A DNA stretch of 64,000 nt from contig OW818698.1 in NCBI GenBank assembly GCA_942493375.1, positions 3,038,001-3,102,000 on the forward strand, read 5' to 3'. Below the pieces are notes generated by a model that ran no database searches, had not been told where the DNA came from, and saw nothing but the letters and a program-made list of their open reading frames with translations. Position 1 is the first letter of the stretch; each line of letters starts with the position of its first letter. Origin of the DNA: G942493375 sp942493375. GTDB lineage: Bacteria; Armatimonadota; UBA5829. This document shows positions 54,633 through 63,959 of the stretch, in pieces. Made by a program: the position numbers and the translations under genes.

Positions 54633-56207
54633 ATGAAATTACGCAATATTATTCTGCTGATCGTGCTATTATCAATCTCTATCGCCGGCTTGTTTTCCAT
54701 AATTCGCTCTAAAGCCCCTGTTCAAGCAGTTGTACCGGTTGCACCCGTTAAATGGAAAACCCTTCTACCCTCAGTTACACTCACACCAGGCACATATAAA
54801 CTCCAGTGGAGGAATCAAGGCATGAATGTGGGAGGACACATGCTGCAGGGAATATTAAGATCGGCCAACAGCATAGAACTATCTCGTTTCAAAGGTTTGC
54901 GTTCAAAGAAGAGTCTGATCTTTACAGATTCTAAATTCATTGCTCTACTCGATGAATCAAAGGGAACCGGAACAGGATATGACACTGGGTATGTTATCTG
55001 TTACCCGACATATCCACACAGTGTAGATTTATCTGATGCCCTGAAATTCTCCCTCACTCTAAAAGAAGAGGCGCTCTGTTCTGACATAAAACAGCCTAAA
55101 ACAGTGATTGTTAAGCTAGGTGAAAGCGGAAAACAAATAGTGAAAAGTCTGAGGGTTAACGTTCAATTTTATCCCCCGAGCAGTAGAGGCTCTTTGAGAA
55201 TCCATCACGGAAGCGCGATCATATTTTTGTACGGAGAGTGGTATGGTAAAATCGCAACCAACATAGGAAACTTGAACGTCAGGATACAAGATGCTAACGC
55301 AAACAATATATATGGAGAAAACCCTACATTCTCAGCCGATGGACGAATGGAATCTTATTCAGATCAGATTGAGTTAGGAGAACGAAAAGGTGATGAGAGC
55401 GACCATGACAATTATCAAAGATTTACGGATGTGATCTCCTATTTAGGTAAACTATATGTAATTAGATCAAGTAAAGCAGGTGATACCCTCACAATCAGAC
55501 CTTATACAAAAGCAACAGGCACACTGTGTATGAATGCCACCGATGGAAAAGGGGTACCGGCAACTGGATGGGTATCGTTGAAATGGCCATATGGATATGT
55601 AAGAGTCTTATCCGGACGTAATGTAAACCTGCCAGTCGGTGATTACAGGTGTTCATCTATGCGTATTCGAGCAGCTCCCCGCCTGACCAATTATAAAACT
55701 CCCACATTCGATCCTCAATCCCCTCGTAATCATGAAGTTGAATTGTCCGGGGACACAGATATACCCATCTATATACAGAAGAACAAGACCACCTCAATAA
55801 ACATTGGAGGTCCTGTGAAGATGAAACTCAGTATCGGAGCCCTCGTAAACAAAAAATATACCAAACTTATCCGATTCATACCGGAAGATGGATTCCAAAC
55901 GAATGTGCATTTCTACATTAAGCAGGATGCTCAAGAAATCCCAATTGATTTCCCTGATGGCAGAGTATATATAAGTATGATTGATCTACAGGGCAATGTC
56001 CTTAATGAAACTGATATAAGCAGAAGTCACAGTAATGGTATGTTAATACCGGTGAATACTTCTCCCGGCAACTATCGTGTTGAAGCCAGATTTGATACCG
56101 GTGACTATCAAGACTGCATCACCGATACTCAGATTATAAAAGTAGGAAAAGAAACACCTGCAGTAAAACAAGCACATACAAAATTTTATTCATTATTCTG
56201 CGACTAG
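54633..56207 (+). CDS. Exported hypothetical protein
   Basis: This 524-residue protein has an N-terminal signal anchor (KLRNIILLIVLLSISIAGLF), after which the chain is beta-rich with no Cys-based motif. The segment GTYKLQWRNQGMNVGGHM near residue 53 and the later repeats VGDYRCSSMRI and PGNYRVEARF look like carboxypeptidase-regulatory or Ig-like strands. I recognise no family. It is transcribed divergently from the DUF4838 operon and ends 21 bases before a convergent flavodoxin gene. Confidence 0.72.
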   Translation: MKLRNIILLIVLLSISIAGLFSIIRSKAPVQAVVPVAPVKWKTLLPSVTLTPGTYKLQWRNQGMNVGGHMLQGILRSANSIELSRFKGLRSKKSLIFTDSKFIALLDESKGTGTGYDTGYVICYPTYPHSVDLSDALKFSLTLKEEALCSDIKQPKTVIVKLGESGKQIVKSLRVNVQFYPPSSRGSLRIHHGSAIIFLYGEWYGKIATNIGNLNVRIQDANANNIYGENPTFSADGRMESYSDQIELGERKGDESDHDNYQRFTDVISYLGKLYVIRSSKAGDTLTIRPYTKATGTLCMNATDGKGVPATGWVSLKWPYGYVRVLSGRNVNLPVGDYRCSSMRIRAAPRLTNYKTPTFDPQSPRNHEVELSGDTDIPIYIQKNKTTSINIGGPVKMKLSIGALVNKKYTKLIRFIPEDGFQTNVHFYIKQDAQEIPIDFPDGRVYISMIDLQGNVLNETDISRSHSNGMLIPVNTSPGNYRVEARFDTGDYQDCITDTQIIKVGKETPAVKQAHTKFYSLFCD

Positions 56208-56228
56208 TTAAGCTCAGTAATACTCCGT

Positions 56229-56726
56229 TCAATGCATTTTCTGAATATAAGCCAATAAGTCCTTAAGGTTTACCTTGTCTACCAAATCTCGATCTCCCAG
56301 CAATTCCTGCTTAACTTTTGGATCCTTGGTCATAGAGGCAACCACTTTGATTAAGGTCCGATCTACTGACGACATCTCTGAAGGCAGGTATCTACCATTC
56401 ACCGGAAAAACTTGTATGTGCTCAACTATCTCAGCAGGTAAACTCTGGGGGATTATCTTTGCTTGTGCTTCCGGGTCCACTGTTACATTAACAAGCATTA
56501 GAAGAACTGTTTTCTGTTGAAGAATCTGCCAATGGCTGCGTATCCAACCAGCAAGCACCAGCCTTCCAGCCCGGATGTACGAACCGATCACCACAGTGTC
56601 ATATTTACTCAAATCCGTTGGACATTGCTTGATATCAAACATATCAAACCCGATTTCATCTCTCAACCATTCAGCATATTGCGCTGTTGATCCGTATTTA
56701 GATTTGTATATAACTGCACCGTTCAA
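56229..56726 (-). CDS. Flavodoxin-domain protein (HemG-like family)
   Basis: This 165-residue protein has the FMN phosphate loop YKSKYGSTAQYAEWL at the N-terminus and the later VVIGSYIRAG segment, which matches the flavodoxin family that includes HemG-type protoporphyrinogen oxidases. The start at TTG 56726 is chosen because GGAG lies six bases before it; TTG 56738 has no site. Function cannot be set from the motif alone; a general electron-transfer role is the safer call. Confidence 0.8.
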   Translation of the reverse strand: MNGAVIYKSKYGSTAQYAEWLRDEIGFDMFDIKQCPTDLSKYDTVVIGSYIRAGRLVLAGWIRSHWQILQQKTVLLMLVNVTVDPEAQAKIIPQSLPAEIVEHIQVFPVNGRYLPSEMSSVDRTLIKVVASMTKDPKVKQELLGDRDLVDKVNLKDLLAYIQKMH

Positions 56727-56857
56727 TATGATCTCCAAGAGGTAAAAAGTATTTAGTAGTATAGTAGCACTTTACTCAGGTGGCCACAAGAAGGTAACTG
56801 CACTCCACATATAGTAATCTACATTAGTAAATAATAAAGAAATCAGGAATAGCACAC

Positions 56858-58075
56858 ATGAAAAGGCAAATACCACGGGTTTCGGAAGCATCAAGGAAAT
56901 ATGTTGAGGAAGTCCTGGACTTCGGGTTCCACAACTGTTCCTCTCCGGGGATAAGTGCGCGTCTTGAGAAAGCTTTTGCAGAGAAATTCGATGTAGGATA
57001 CGCTATCCTGCACTGTAATGGCACAGCTACTATGCATTCTGCGCTCATGGCTGCAGGAGTCGGGGTTGGCGATGAGGTAATTGTGCCCGGTCTGACGATG
57101 GCTAGCACAGCTTTTGTCGCATTACATGTGAACGCTATCCCGATCTTTGCGGATATCGACCCGGATACATTTACAATCGATCCCACCGATATCCGCCGCA
57201 AGGTAACCTCCCGAACCAAGGCCATCATTCCAGTATCTATCTATGGACTTTCGCCTGATATGGATGCAATTAACAATATCGCACGCGAGTACAACCTGAC
57301 AGTAATCGAAGATAATGCCGAGTGCTTCCTCGGGTATTATAAAGACAGGCTAGTAGGAACGATGGGGCATATGGCGAGTTTCAGTTTCCAGGCATCCAAG
57401 CATATGACGTGCGGCGACGGTGGAGTCCTGATTACAGACGATGAAGAACTGGCATTCAAAGCCCGCAGGGCAGCTGTACTCGGATACTCAGCGATTTCCC
57501 CCAAGCCGGGCCAGTCCACAATTCCTGAAGAGCTCCGCTGCCACCCAACATTTGCCAGGCATGCTGAACTTGGTTACAACTTCCGAATGCCGGAGATTGC
57601 ATCAGCAGTTGCACTCGGTGAGTTGGAACGTCTGGAAGAACTGGTTGAAATGCGAAAAGCCTGTGCTCAGATACTGGACGATGTAGTGAAAAGTTGCAGC
57701 TGGATAAAACCTCAAGCTGTGCCGGACGGATACATCAACAGTTACTGGACATATGCCGCTTATTTAACCGATGGGGCTCCCGATTGGGCAGCATTCAGGA
57801 CCAAATTTGTAGAGCTTGGTGGAGATGGATTCTATGGCTGCTGGCTGCCCGTCTACAGAGAACCGGCATTCCAGAACCTGAGTGCATTAGTAGAAGCAGA
57901 TCCGGCCCGTTATCCACATTATGCTGGAATCCTCCCCGATTACCGCGAAACAGATTGCCCGGTTGTGGACCGCCTGCAGCCAAAAATAGTCCAGTTAAAG
58001 ACCAACTACTTCGATCTTGATGATGCAGAACGCGAAGCAAAAATATTGGCAGCGACCATAAGATTCTTTTCGTGA
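56858..58075 (+). CDS. DegT/DnrJ/EryC1/StrS-family PLP aminotransferase
   Basis: This 405-residue PLP enzyme has the complete family pattern: CNGTATMHSAL, GDEVIVPGLTMASTA, VIEDNAEC with the Asp that contacts the PLP ring nitrogen, and SFQASKHMTCGDGG in which Lys181 binds PLP. Such enzymes aminate keto-sugars or related cyclitols for surface sugars and antibiotics. It stands alone, flanked by a flavodoxin gene and a strong hairpin, so the keto-sugar it uses is not apparent. Confidence 0.93.
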   Translation: MKRQIPRVSEASRKYVEEVLDFGFHNCSSPGISARLEKAFAEKFDVGYAILHCNGTATMHSALMAAGVGVGDEVIVPGLTMASTAFVALHVNAIPIFADIDPDTFTIDPTDIRRKVTSRTKAIIPVSIYGLSPDMDAINNIAREYNLTVIEDNAECFLGYYKDRLVGTMGHMASFSFQASKHMTCGDGGVLITDDEELAFKARRAAVLGYSAISPKPGQSTIPEELRCHPTFARHAELGYNFRMPEIASAVALGELERLEELVEMRKACAQILDDVVKSCSWIKPQAVPDGYINSYWTYAAYLTDGAPDWAAFRTKFVELGGDGFYGCWLPVYREPAFQNLSALVEADPARYPHYAGILPDYRETDCPVVDRLQPKIVQLKTNYFDLDDAEREAKILAATIRFFS

Positions 58076-58078
58076 TAA

Positions 58079-58122
58079 GAACTGGTAGTGGGAGGTTTAC
58101 TGCAACCTCCCACTACCGGTTC
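58079..58122 (+). terminator. Long hairpin after the aminotransferase gene
   Basis: GAACTGGTAGTGGGAGGTT (58079-58097) pairs with AACCTCCCACTACCGGTTC (58104-58122) over 19 bases with one G-T wobble. No T-run follows, so it may stop polymerase only in part or protect the 3' end. Confidence 0.7.
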
Positions 58123-58165
58123 ATAAACCTAGACAGACCATCACTATATTATTAGCAATCTTTTC

Positions 58166-58195
58166 TTGACATATATCTACAGGCAGACATATAAC
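58166..58195 (+). promoter_or_regulatory. Promoter of the iron-sulfur flavoprotein gene
   Basis: TTGACA (58166-58171), 18 bases, TATAAC (58190-58195), 40 bases before the start; GGAGG precedes the ATG. Confidence 0.65.
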
Positions 58196-58235
58196 AAAGA
58201 TAGAATCATTATATACGTATATTTGGAGGCAACGC

Positions 58236-58904
58236 ATGAAGATACTCGGAATTCTGGGATCCCCACATAATCATGGTAACACCGTCCTTCTATTGGATGC
58301 TCTCTTACATGCAGCTGCTCAGGCTGGAGCTGAAACCGAGAAAATCGGTGTCGCTGGTCTTGATCTCAAGTTTTGCATTGCTTGTGGTGAATGTTATCGC
58401 ACCGGCACGTGCATATACAGTGATGATGTAGTCAACATTCAAACAAAGATGATGGAAGCCGATGGTATAGTCCTCGCCAGTCCAAACTATTTCCGATCAA
58501 CCACTGCTCAGTTGAAAACAATCTTCGACCGTTATAGTGTAGCTGTACACTGTTTCTTCCTTGAAGGTAAATATGGCGCTTCAGTCACTACAGCCGGATC
58601 CAGTGACGATACATCAGTGGCTGATCTCTCAAACGGATATCTTCAGATTTGTGGAGCTCAGACAGTCGGAGCCGTTGGAGCAGCAGGAGCAGGGATTGGC
58701 GCCATTGTAGACCAGGAAGCCTCTCTTGCTCGAGCAGCTGAACTTGGCATTGATCTTGTTGCCGCAATACAGGAAAAGCGCGTATATCCGGATCAGATGG
58801 CGACCCATGCAGCTTTCTCAGAGCATATGAAGGATCTGGTGCTTATGATGGGAGAAAGAGCCCCATTCCAAGTTGTACACTGGAAGAAAAAGGGTTGGCT
58901 CTGA
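58236..58904 (+). CDS. Iron-sulfur flavoprotein / FMN reductase family
   Basis: This 222-residue protein has the FMN-binding loop GSPHNHGNT and the compact Cys motif C47-x2-C50-x2-C53-x5-C59 that binds a 4Fe-4S cluster in iron-sulfur flavoproteins (Isf) of anaerobes. ASPNYFRSTTAQLKTIFDR is the usual second flavin-contact region. Isf proteins carry electrons between ferredoxin and other acceptors, including defence against oxygen. It is a single-gene unit with its own promoter. Confidence 0.9.
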   Translation: MKILGILGSPHNHGNTVLLLDALLHAAAQAGAETEKIGVAGLDLKFCIACGECYRTGTCIYSDDVVNIQTKMMEADGIVLASPNYFRSTTAQLKTIFDRYSVAVHCFFLEGKYGASVTTAGSSDDTSVADLSNGYLQICGAQTVGAVGAAGAGIGAIVDQEASLARAAELGIDLVAAIQEKRVYPDQMATHAAFSEHMKDLVLMMGERAPFQVVHWKKKGWL

Positions 58905-58924
58905 TCTCAAAATCTCTCAATTCT

Positions 58925-59070
58925 GTCATTCTGAACGCAGTGAAGAATCTAAAATTGATTAGCCCACATTATTCACCAAGCTTCGCTTTTGGCTGGCAGT
59001 AAAGACAAAAGCTGAGTTAATCATGAATAATGCGGGCTAGGTCAGGTTCTTCACTGCGTTCAGCAGGACA
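58925..59070. repeat. Nested inverted-repeat element (about 146 bp)
   Basis: An outer perfect 17-bp inverted repeat (CTGAACGCAGTGAAGAA, 58931-58947, with its complement at 59047-59063) encloses a second palindrome. The inner arms TAGCCCACATTATTCA (58960-58975) and TGAATAATGCGGGCTA (59024-59039) differ at one base, and inside them AGCTTCGCTTTTGGC faces GACAAAAGCTGA. A degenerate copy of the inner part lies at 14124-14231. It sits between convergent genes, so it can also end both transcripts. No transposase is encoded. Confidence 0.88.
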
Positions 59071-59081
59071 ACAATCTGAAG

Positions 59082-60371
59082 CTACTCGCGCTTATCTATA
59101 ACTGTATGTCCCTTTTTATCTAATTTCCGTGATTCTACTAGTTTTACTCGTGGAGATATCCCTAGTGATGAACGGACACGACTAATGATTCTCTCTTCCA
59201 GCTGTGTTAGCTTTACCATAGTATCTTCGAATATTGTATCTGACACCTCAATTTGTATCTCTAACTCGTCAACAGCACCTTGTCGATCAACAACGAGGTG
59301 ATATTGCGGCTTAGTACCTTCTATCTCTGCCAGAATTGCCTCTATCTGTGAAGGTAGAATATTTATCCCCTGCACAAATAACATATCATCGGTTCTAGTA
59401 TGAACCCTGGACATCCGAGCTAAAGTCCTTCCACAATCACATGGGGCAAGATTTAATGACGTCACATCACCGGTACGATAACGAATAAGGGGTAGTGCTT
59501 CCTTCATTAATGCTGTAAGGACCAACTCCCCTTCACAACCTGGTTCCACCGGCAGGCAAGTTTTTGGGTCAATAATCTCAGCGATAAAATGATCTTCCGC
59601 AATGTGCAGGCCACATTTGTGATCACATTCCCAGGATACACCCGGTGACGACATCTCATTAAGTCCATAATAGTCTATAGTAGTTATTGAAAGCCGGGTT
59701 TCTATCTGTTCACGAAGTTTATCAGACCACGGCACCCCACCAAACAGTCCAACCCGAAGTGACATTGCATTGCGGTTCATTCCAGATTGTTCAATCTGAT
59801 CTGCAACTGAAAGAGCATATGATGGAGATCCGATTAGAGCTGTTATCTTGAAATCCCGCATTACTGCTATTCGACTCTCAGGATATTCATTGGCCGATGG
59901 AATCACTGATGCTCCTATACGCTCAGCGCCATGTTGGAATCCAAAACCAGCTGAAAACATTCCATATCCAAAGAAGACCTGTACAACATCATCCTTACTG
60001 ACGCCTCCTGCAGACAACACACGTGCTGCCAATTCTCCCCAGTTGTGTAGATCATTCACTGTATAACCGCAGACTGTTGGTGCACCAGTAGTTCCAGGTG
60101 ACGAATGAATCCTTACTATATCTCGGAGTGGAACCGCAAAAGCATCGTATGGATAACCATTTCGCAGGTCTTCTCGGGTTGTAAAAGGTAAACGTGCTAG
60201 ATCATCGAGTGATCGAATATCCTCTGGTGAAATGCTCGCAAGATCGAATGCACGCTTATAGAATGCTACATTCTCATATGCTCTATTGACCATCGCCTGC
60301 AGGCGCTCCAGCTGTACCTGCTGAAGTTCCTCTCTCGGCATCGTCTCATATTTATGATTCCAAATTGCCAT
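59082..60371 (-). CDS. Phenylacetate-CoA ligase family (PaaK-like)
   Basis: This 429-residue adenylate-forming enzyme has the ATP loop SSPGTTGAPTV near residue 92, a PaaK-type variant of SSGTTGKPT, followed by GSPSYALSVADQI and the YYGLNEMSSPGVSWEC segment. The C-terminal domain ends with LVESRKLDKKGHTVIDKRE, the acyl-CoA ligase hinge end. PaaK-type ligases make aryl-acetyl-CoA from aryl-acetates. It is the last gene of a minus-strand operon with a Liv-type importer (35 bases after livF), which suggests uptake and activation of an aromatic acid or amino-acid-derived arylacetate. Confidence 0.9.
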   Translation of the reverse strand: MAIWNHKYETMPREELQQVQLERLQAMVNRAYENVAFYKRAFDLASISPEDIRSLDDLARLPFTTREDLRNGYPYDAFAVPLRDIVRIHSSPGTTGAPTVCGYTVNDLHNWGELAARVLSAGGVSKDDVVQVFFGYGMFSAGFGFQHGAERIGASVIPSANEYPESRIAVMRDFKITALIGSPSYALSVADQIEQSGMNRNAMSLRVGLFGGVPWSDKLREQIETRLSITTIDYYGLNEMSSPGVSWECDHKCGLHIAEDHFIAEIIDPKTCLPVEPGCEGELVLTALMKEALPLIRYRTGDVTSLNLAPCDCGRTLARMSRVHTRTDDMLFVQGINILPSQIEAILAEIEGTKPQYHLVVDRQGAVDELEIQIEVSDTIFEDTMVKLTQLEERIISRVRSSLGISPRVKLVESRKLDKKGHTVIDKRE

Positions 60372-60406
60372 TGATTACACTCCGAATAGCGAACTCTTCC
60401 ACAAAA

Positions 60407-61141
60407 TCATTCCCATACATTCCGGTAGCCTTTGCCAAGGTAGGCACGTTGAACATCTTTATTGTTCATAAGGTCCGAAGCCACATCTTCCAGTATAATC
60501 TTACCCGTTTCTATTACATATCCCCGATCTGCTATACCCAGGGATGCTCTTGCGTTCTGTTCAACCAGCAATACCGTAGTACCCAGATCACGGAACTGAT
60601 TAATAATTCTAAAGATCTCTTTGACAACTAGTGGGGCTAATCCCACAGATGGTTCATCCAACAGGAGCATCTTGGGCCGACTCATTAATGCACGTCCTAT
60701 AGCCAGCATCTGTTGCTCTCCACCGCTCAGAGTACCTGCATGCTGCTTGGAACGCTCTCTAAGAATCGGGAAGAAACCATATATAGACTCCAGATCAGAC
60801 TTCAATTCCCGTTTTTTATCAGCCCTGCTGCGTTGGTATGCGCCGAGTGTTAGATTATCAAGAACTGTCATAGGCGCGAACACCTGCCGGCCTTCAGGCA
60901 CCTGGCTTAACCCCAAACGTACGAGCCGCTCCGGCGCCATATTAGTAACCGGTTTACCATCGAAAGTCACATCGCCAGAAGATGCCGGAACAATTCCACA
61001 TATAGTGTTGAGTATCGTTGTCTTGCCGGCACCATTAGCACCGACTAACGCGACAATCTCTCCCCTGTCAACGTGTATGGAAACGCCCTTTAGCGCTTGA
61101 ATCCCGCCATAATGAGTTGTAAGACTTCTTACACGCAGCAT
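60407..61141 (-). CDS. livF: Branched-chain amino-acid-type ABC importer ATPase LivF
   Basis: This 244-residue ATPase has Walker A GANGAGKTT, signature LSGGEQQML and Walker B LLLDEPSVGLAP, with the length and ending of LivF. It energises uptake together with LivG. About 63 bases separate it from livG. Confidence 0.94.
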   Translation of the reverse strand: MLRVRSLTTHYGGIQALKGVSIHVDRGEIVALVGANGAGKTTILNTICGIVPASSGDVTFDGKPVTNMAPERLVRLGLSQVPEGRQVFAPMTVLDNLTLGAYQRSRADKKRELKSDLESIYGFFPILRERSKQHAGTLSGGEQQMLAIGRALMSRPKMLLLDEPSVGLAPLVVKEIFRIINQFRDLGTTVLLVEQNARASLGIADRGYVIETGKIILEDVASDLMNNKDVQRAYLGKGYRNVWE

Positions 61142-61204
61142 ATAAACCCCGTATTTCCGCAGTTAATAGTTATACCCGTTACACCCTTTGTCAGATCAGT
61201 TAGG

Positions 61205-62002
61205 TTATGAGGAAACAGGTGCCGACTCGTCTTCGTTTTCTTCTCCCAGATAGGCTGAGATAACAGCCTGGTTGTTTTGGATCTCTCTGGGAGTTCCTTC
61301 AGCAATTTTTTTACCGTGATCAAGGACAACCACCCTGTCGGATATATCCATAATCAGCCGCATGTCATGGTCCACAACCAATACACCTGCACCTGAGTCA
61401 CGGATTTTCTGGACTAATACGGCAAATTCTTCAGTCTCTTTCATAGAAAGTCCCGCAGCTGGTTCATCTAGAAGTAGCAGTTCCGGTTTTGCAATCATCG
61501 CCCGGGCAACTTCGAGTACTCTCTGTTGTCCGTATGGCAAATTTGTCGCCAGTTCAAATGCCCTTGATTCCAGACCAACTTCAGCCAAATGCTCCATTGC
61601 TGTTGTGAAAAATGCTCGTTCCTCGCGAATAACCGACGGTAATCTCAGTGCTCCATGTAGAATACCTGTCCGTCCCTTGATGTGCAGTCCCATAACAACA
61701 TTCTCTATCACAGTCATATTGCCAAACAATTGCACTGTTTGGAATGTCCTTGCAATCCCAAGTTTCGCATACTTGTATGATGGCATACCAACAACATTGT
61801 GACCGTTCACAAGAATCCGCCCGGATGTCGGAGCATATACTCCTGAAAGCATGTTGAGCATCGTGCTCTTTCCAGCACCATTAGGTCCTATCAGTGCAGT
61901 AATTTTCCCTAGTTCTACAGGGAAGCTCGCATCATCGACTGCCGTGAGTCCACCAAACCGTTTAGTAATCCCGCTGGCTTCGAGGAAAAAACTTGCACTC
62001 AT
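61205..62002 (-). CDS. livG: Branched-chain amino-acid-type ABC importer ATPase LivG
   Basis: This 265-residue ATPase has Walker A GPNGAGKST, a LPYGQQRVLEVARAM signature, Walker B LLLDEPAAGL and the longer insertion (GIARTFQTVQLF) that distinguishes LivG from LivF. Its ATG overlaps the livM stop by one base (TAATG), so translation is coupled. Confidence 0.94.
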   Translation of the reverse strand: MSASFFLEASGITKRFGGLTAVDDASFPVELGKITALIGPNGAGKSTMLNMLSGVYAPTSGRILVNGHNVVGMPSYKYAKLGIARTFQTVQLFGNMTVIENVVMGLHIKGRTGILHGALRLPSVIREERAFFTTAMEHLAEVGLESRAFELATNLPYGQQRVLEVARAMIAKPELLLLDEPAAGLSMKETEEFAVLVQKIRDSGAGVLVVDHDMRLIMDISDRVVVLDHGKKIAEGTPREIQNNQAVISAYLGEENEDESAPVSS

Positions 62003-62988
62003 TATTTTTTATCCCCTGATACACGAGATTTTGAAAGACGTCTACGAGCGACCAAGTCCACAGCTGCCTTGGTGAGACCCGATGGCATATAAACCATTAC
62101 AACAACCAAAATGGCGCCATATACTATGACTTCAAAGTCTTCAAAACGCTGGAGGCCTTGACTAAGTAGTGTAATAGCTCCTGCACCTGCAATTGCACCC
62201 CAGATACTCGCCATTCCGCCAATTACAACCATAACAACCAACTGTATTGAGAACATGAACCCAAACGGGTCCGGGTTAACGAACCTGATATAATGCGCAT
62301 ACAACGCACCAGCTATCCCGCAATATATGCCGCTCAATACAAAAACTTGTATTTTATACTTGGCTGTATCCACACCCACAGAGGCCGCAGCGATTTCGCT
62401 GGTATGCACAGCTCTCAAAGCGCGGCCAACTCTAGACTCTACAATGTTATAACTAAGCCACAGCAACACCATTACAAATAGCCAGACAACGTAGTAGTAT
62501 TGTCTGTCCTCTGTGAGTTGTATCCCTGCAACGGAAAGCGGAGGAATACCTGTTATACCGGATGTTCCACCAGTCAGTGATGAGAACTCAACAAAAACGA
62601 TTTTCACAATCATACCAAAACCCAGCGTCGCCATCGCTAGATAGTGCCCCTTGAGCCTCAGTGTCGGGAGTCCAATCAAATATGCAACAATTCCCGATAT
62701 GACACCTGCGCAAATCAGTCCTACCCACGGAGGCCATTTCAGCAAAGTAGTCAGGATTGCAGTAGTGTATGCGCCAATGCCGTAAAAAGCCGCATGCCCA
62801 AGGGAGACCTGACCGGCATACCCCATAAGTAGATTTAATCCAAGGGCCAAAATTGTATGTATACCTATAAATACAAGGATCCCGATATAGTAGTCATTTT
62901 TCAGAGCAAAGGGCAGCGCTGCAAATAATGCAGCTACTATGGGAAATGCCATTATGTGATATTTTGGCATTGGTGATTTAGCGTTCAC
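62002..62988 (-). CDS. livM: Branched-chain amino-acid-type ABC importer permease LivM
   Basis: This 328-residue inner-membrane permease has the family motif GYAGQVSLGHAAFYGIGAY near residue 55 and the second conserved region VVIGGMASIWGAIAGA. Its basic C-terminus is typical of LivM. The start overlaps livH by 11 bases. Confidence 0.94.
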   Translation of the reverse strand: MNAKSPMPKYHIMAFPIVAALFAALPFALKNDYYIGILVFIGIHTILALGLNLLMGYAGQVSLGHAAFYGIGAYTTAILTTLLKWPPWVGLICAGVISGIVAYLIGLPTLRLKGHYLAMATLGFGMIVKIVFVEFSSLTGGTSGITGIPPLSVAGIQLTEDRQYYYVVWLFVMVLLWLSYNIVESRVGRALRAVHTSEIAAASVGVDTAKYKIQVFVLSGIYCGIAGALYAHYIRFVNPDPFGFMFSIQLVVMVVIGGMASIWGAIAGAGAITLLSQGLQRFEDFEVIVYGAILVVVMVYMPSGLTKAAVDLVARRRLSKSRVSGDKK

Positions 62989-63862
62989 GTTTCACACCTC
63001 CGCCGAATAGTCCTGATGGTTTTATAAACAAAATAAGGAGCATAACAACAAATGCTATTGCATCCTTGTACGCCGATGAGATCAGTCCTGCACCAAGTGA
63101 CTCCAGAACACCGAGGATAAGTCCGCCAACGATAGCACCGCCTCCGCTGCCCAATCCGCCTAATATTGCTGCACAAAAACCTTTCAGACCAAGCATTGTG
63201 CCCATATCATATGACGCCAGAGTTACAGGAGCGATTATAACTCCCCCAACAGCTCCAAGTGCTGCACTGATACCGAACGCCCAGACAACCATACGATTGA
63301 CATTAATACCTACCAGGCGTGCACCGTGTTTATTTACTGCCACGGCTCTCATCGCTTTACCAAAACCGGTGTGCTCATAAAACAGGTATACAGCCAAAAC
63401 CATGACTGCGGTTATACCGATTATCCACAGGCTCTGGGGCATAATCATCGCACCACCAATATTGATGGCGTTTCCTGTAGAGAAAGCGGGTAATGGAACA
63501 GCATCCTTACCCCACAGGTGCATAGCACACCCTTTCAGGAATATGGATGCACCGATGGTTATGATGATCAGAGAGATTGGAGATGAGTTCTTGAGCCGAT
63601 GGACAGCTGATATGCCGAGTAGTGCACCAACGAAAGTAACAACTACAATCGCCAGTAAAACAGCGAGCAGGAGAGGCATTCCTGTCGCGGTGAGCACATA
63701 CACTGCGAGCATCGCACCCAGCATTACAAACTCGCCCTGCGCCAGGTTAACAATTTCCACAGCATTATATATGAGCGAGAATCCGAGAGCTATTATTGCA
63801 TATATTGCACCTACAGTGATGCCGGATAGCACGTATTGCAGGATTTGGCTGGTTAGATCCAA
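62978..63862 (-). CDS. livH: Branched-chain amino-acid-type ABC importer permease LivH
   Basis: This 294-residue permease has GITVGAIYAIIALGFSLIYN at the start, NLAQGEFVMLGAM as the family signature and AILGGLGSGGGAIVGG near residue 230. It pairs with LivM. A strong hairpin lies between it and the binding-protein gene upstream, a place where such operons often reduce permease expression relative to the receptor. Confidence 0.94.
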   Translation of the reverse strand: MDLTSQILQYVLSGITVGAIYAIIALGFSLIYNAVEIVNLAQGEFVMLGAMLAVYVLTATGMPLLLAVLLAIVVVTFVGALLGISAVHRLKNSSPISLIIITIGASIFLKGCAMHLWGKDAVPLPAFSTGNAINIGGAMIMPQSLWIIGITAVMVLAVYLFYEHTGFGKAMRAVAVNKHGARLVGINVNRMVVWAFGISAALGAVGGVIIAPVTLASYDMGTMLGLKGFCAAILGGLGSGGGAIVGGLILGVLESLGAGLISSAYKDAIAFVVMLLILFIKPSGLFGGGVKRER

Positions 63863-63893
63863 CTGTTGTATTCACCTACTGCTTGAAATGTGA

Positions 63894-63925
63894 AGGCCAT
63901 GGAGTAGTCTATCTCTCCATGGCCT
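63894..63925 (-). terminator. Attenuator-like hairpin between binding protein and livH
   Basis: AGGCCATGGAG (63894-63904) pairs perfectly with CTCCATGGCCT (63915-63925). It follows the end of the binding-protein gene on the minus strand and lacks a long T-run, which fits a partial terminator or RNA-stabilising stem. Confidence 0.65.
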
Positions 63926-63959
63926 GACTAATATGGATATCTTAAAGCCTTTCAGCTTA

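Noticed and set aside
58925..59070. Insertion sequence with transposase
   Set aside because: The element is only about 146 bp with no coding frame; at most it is non-autonomous.
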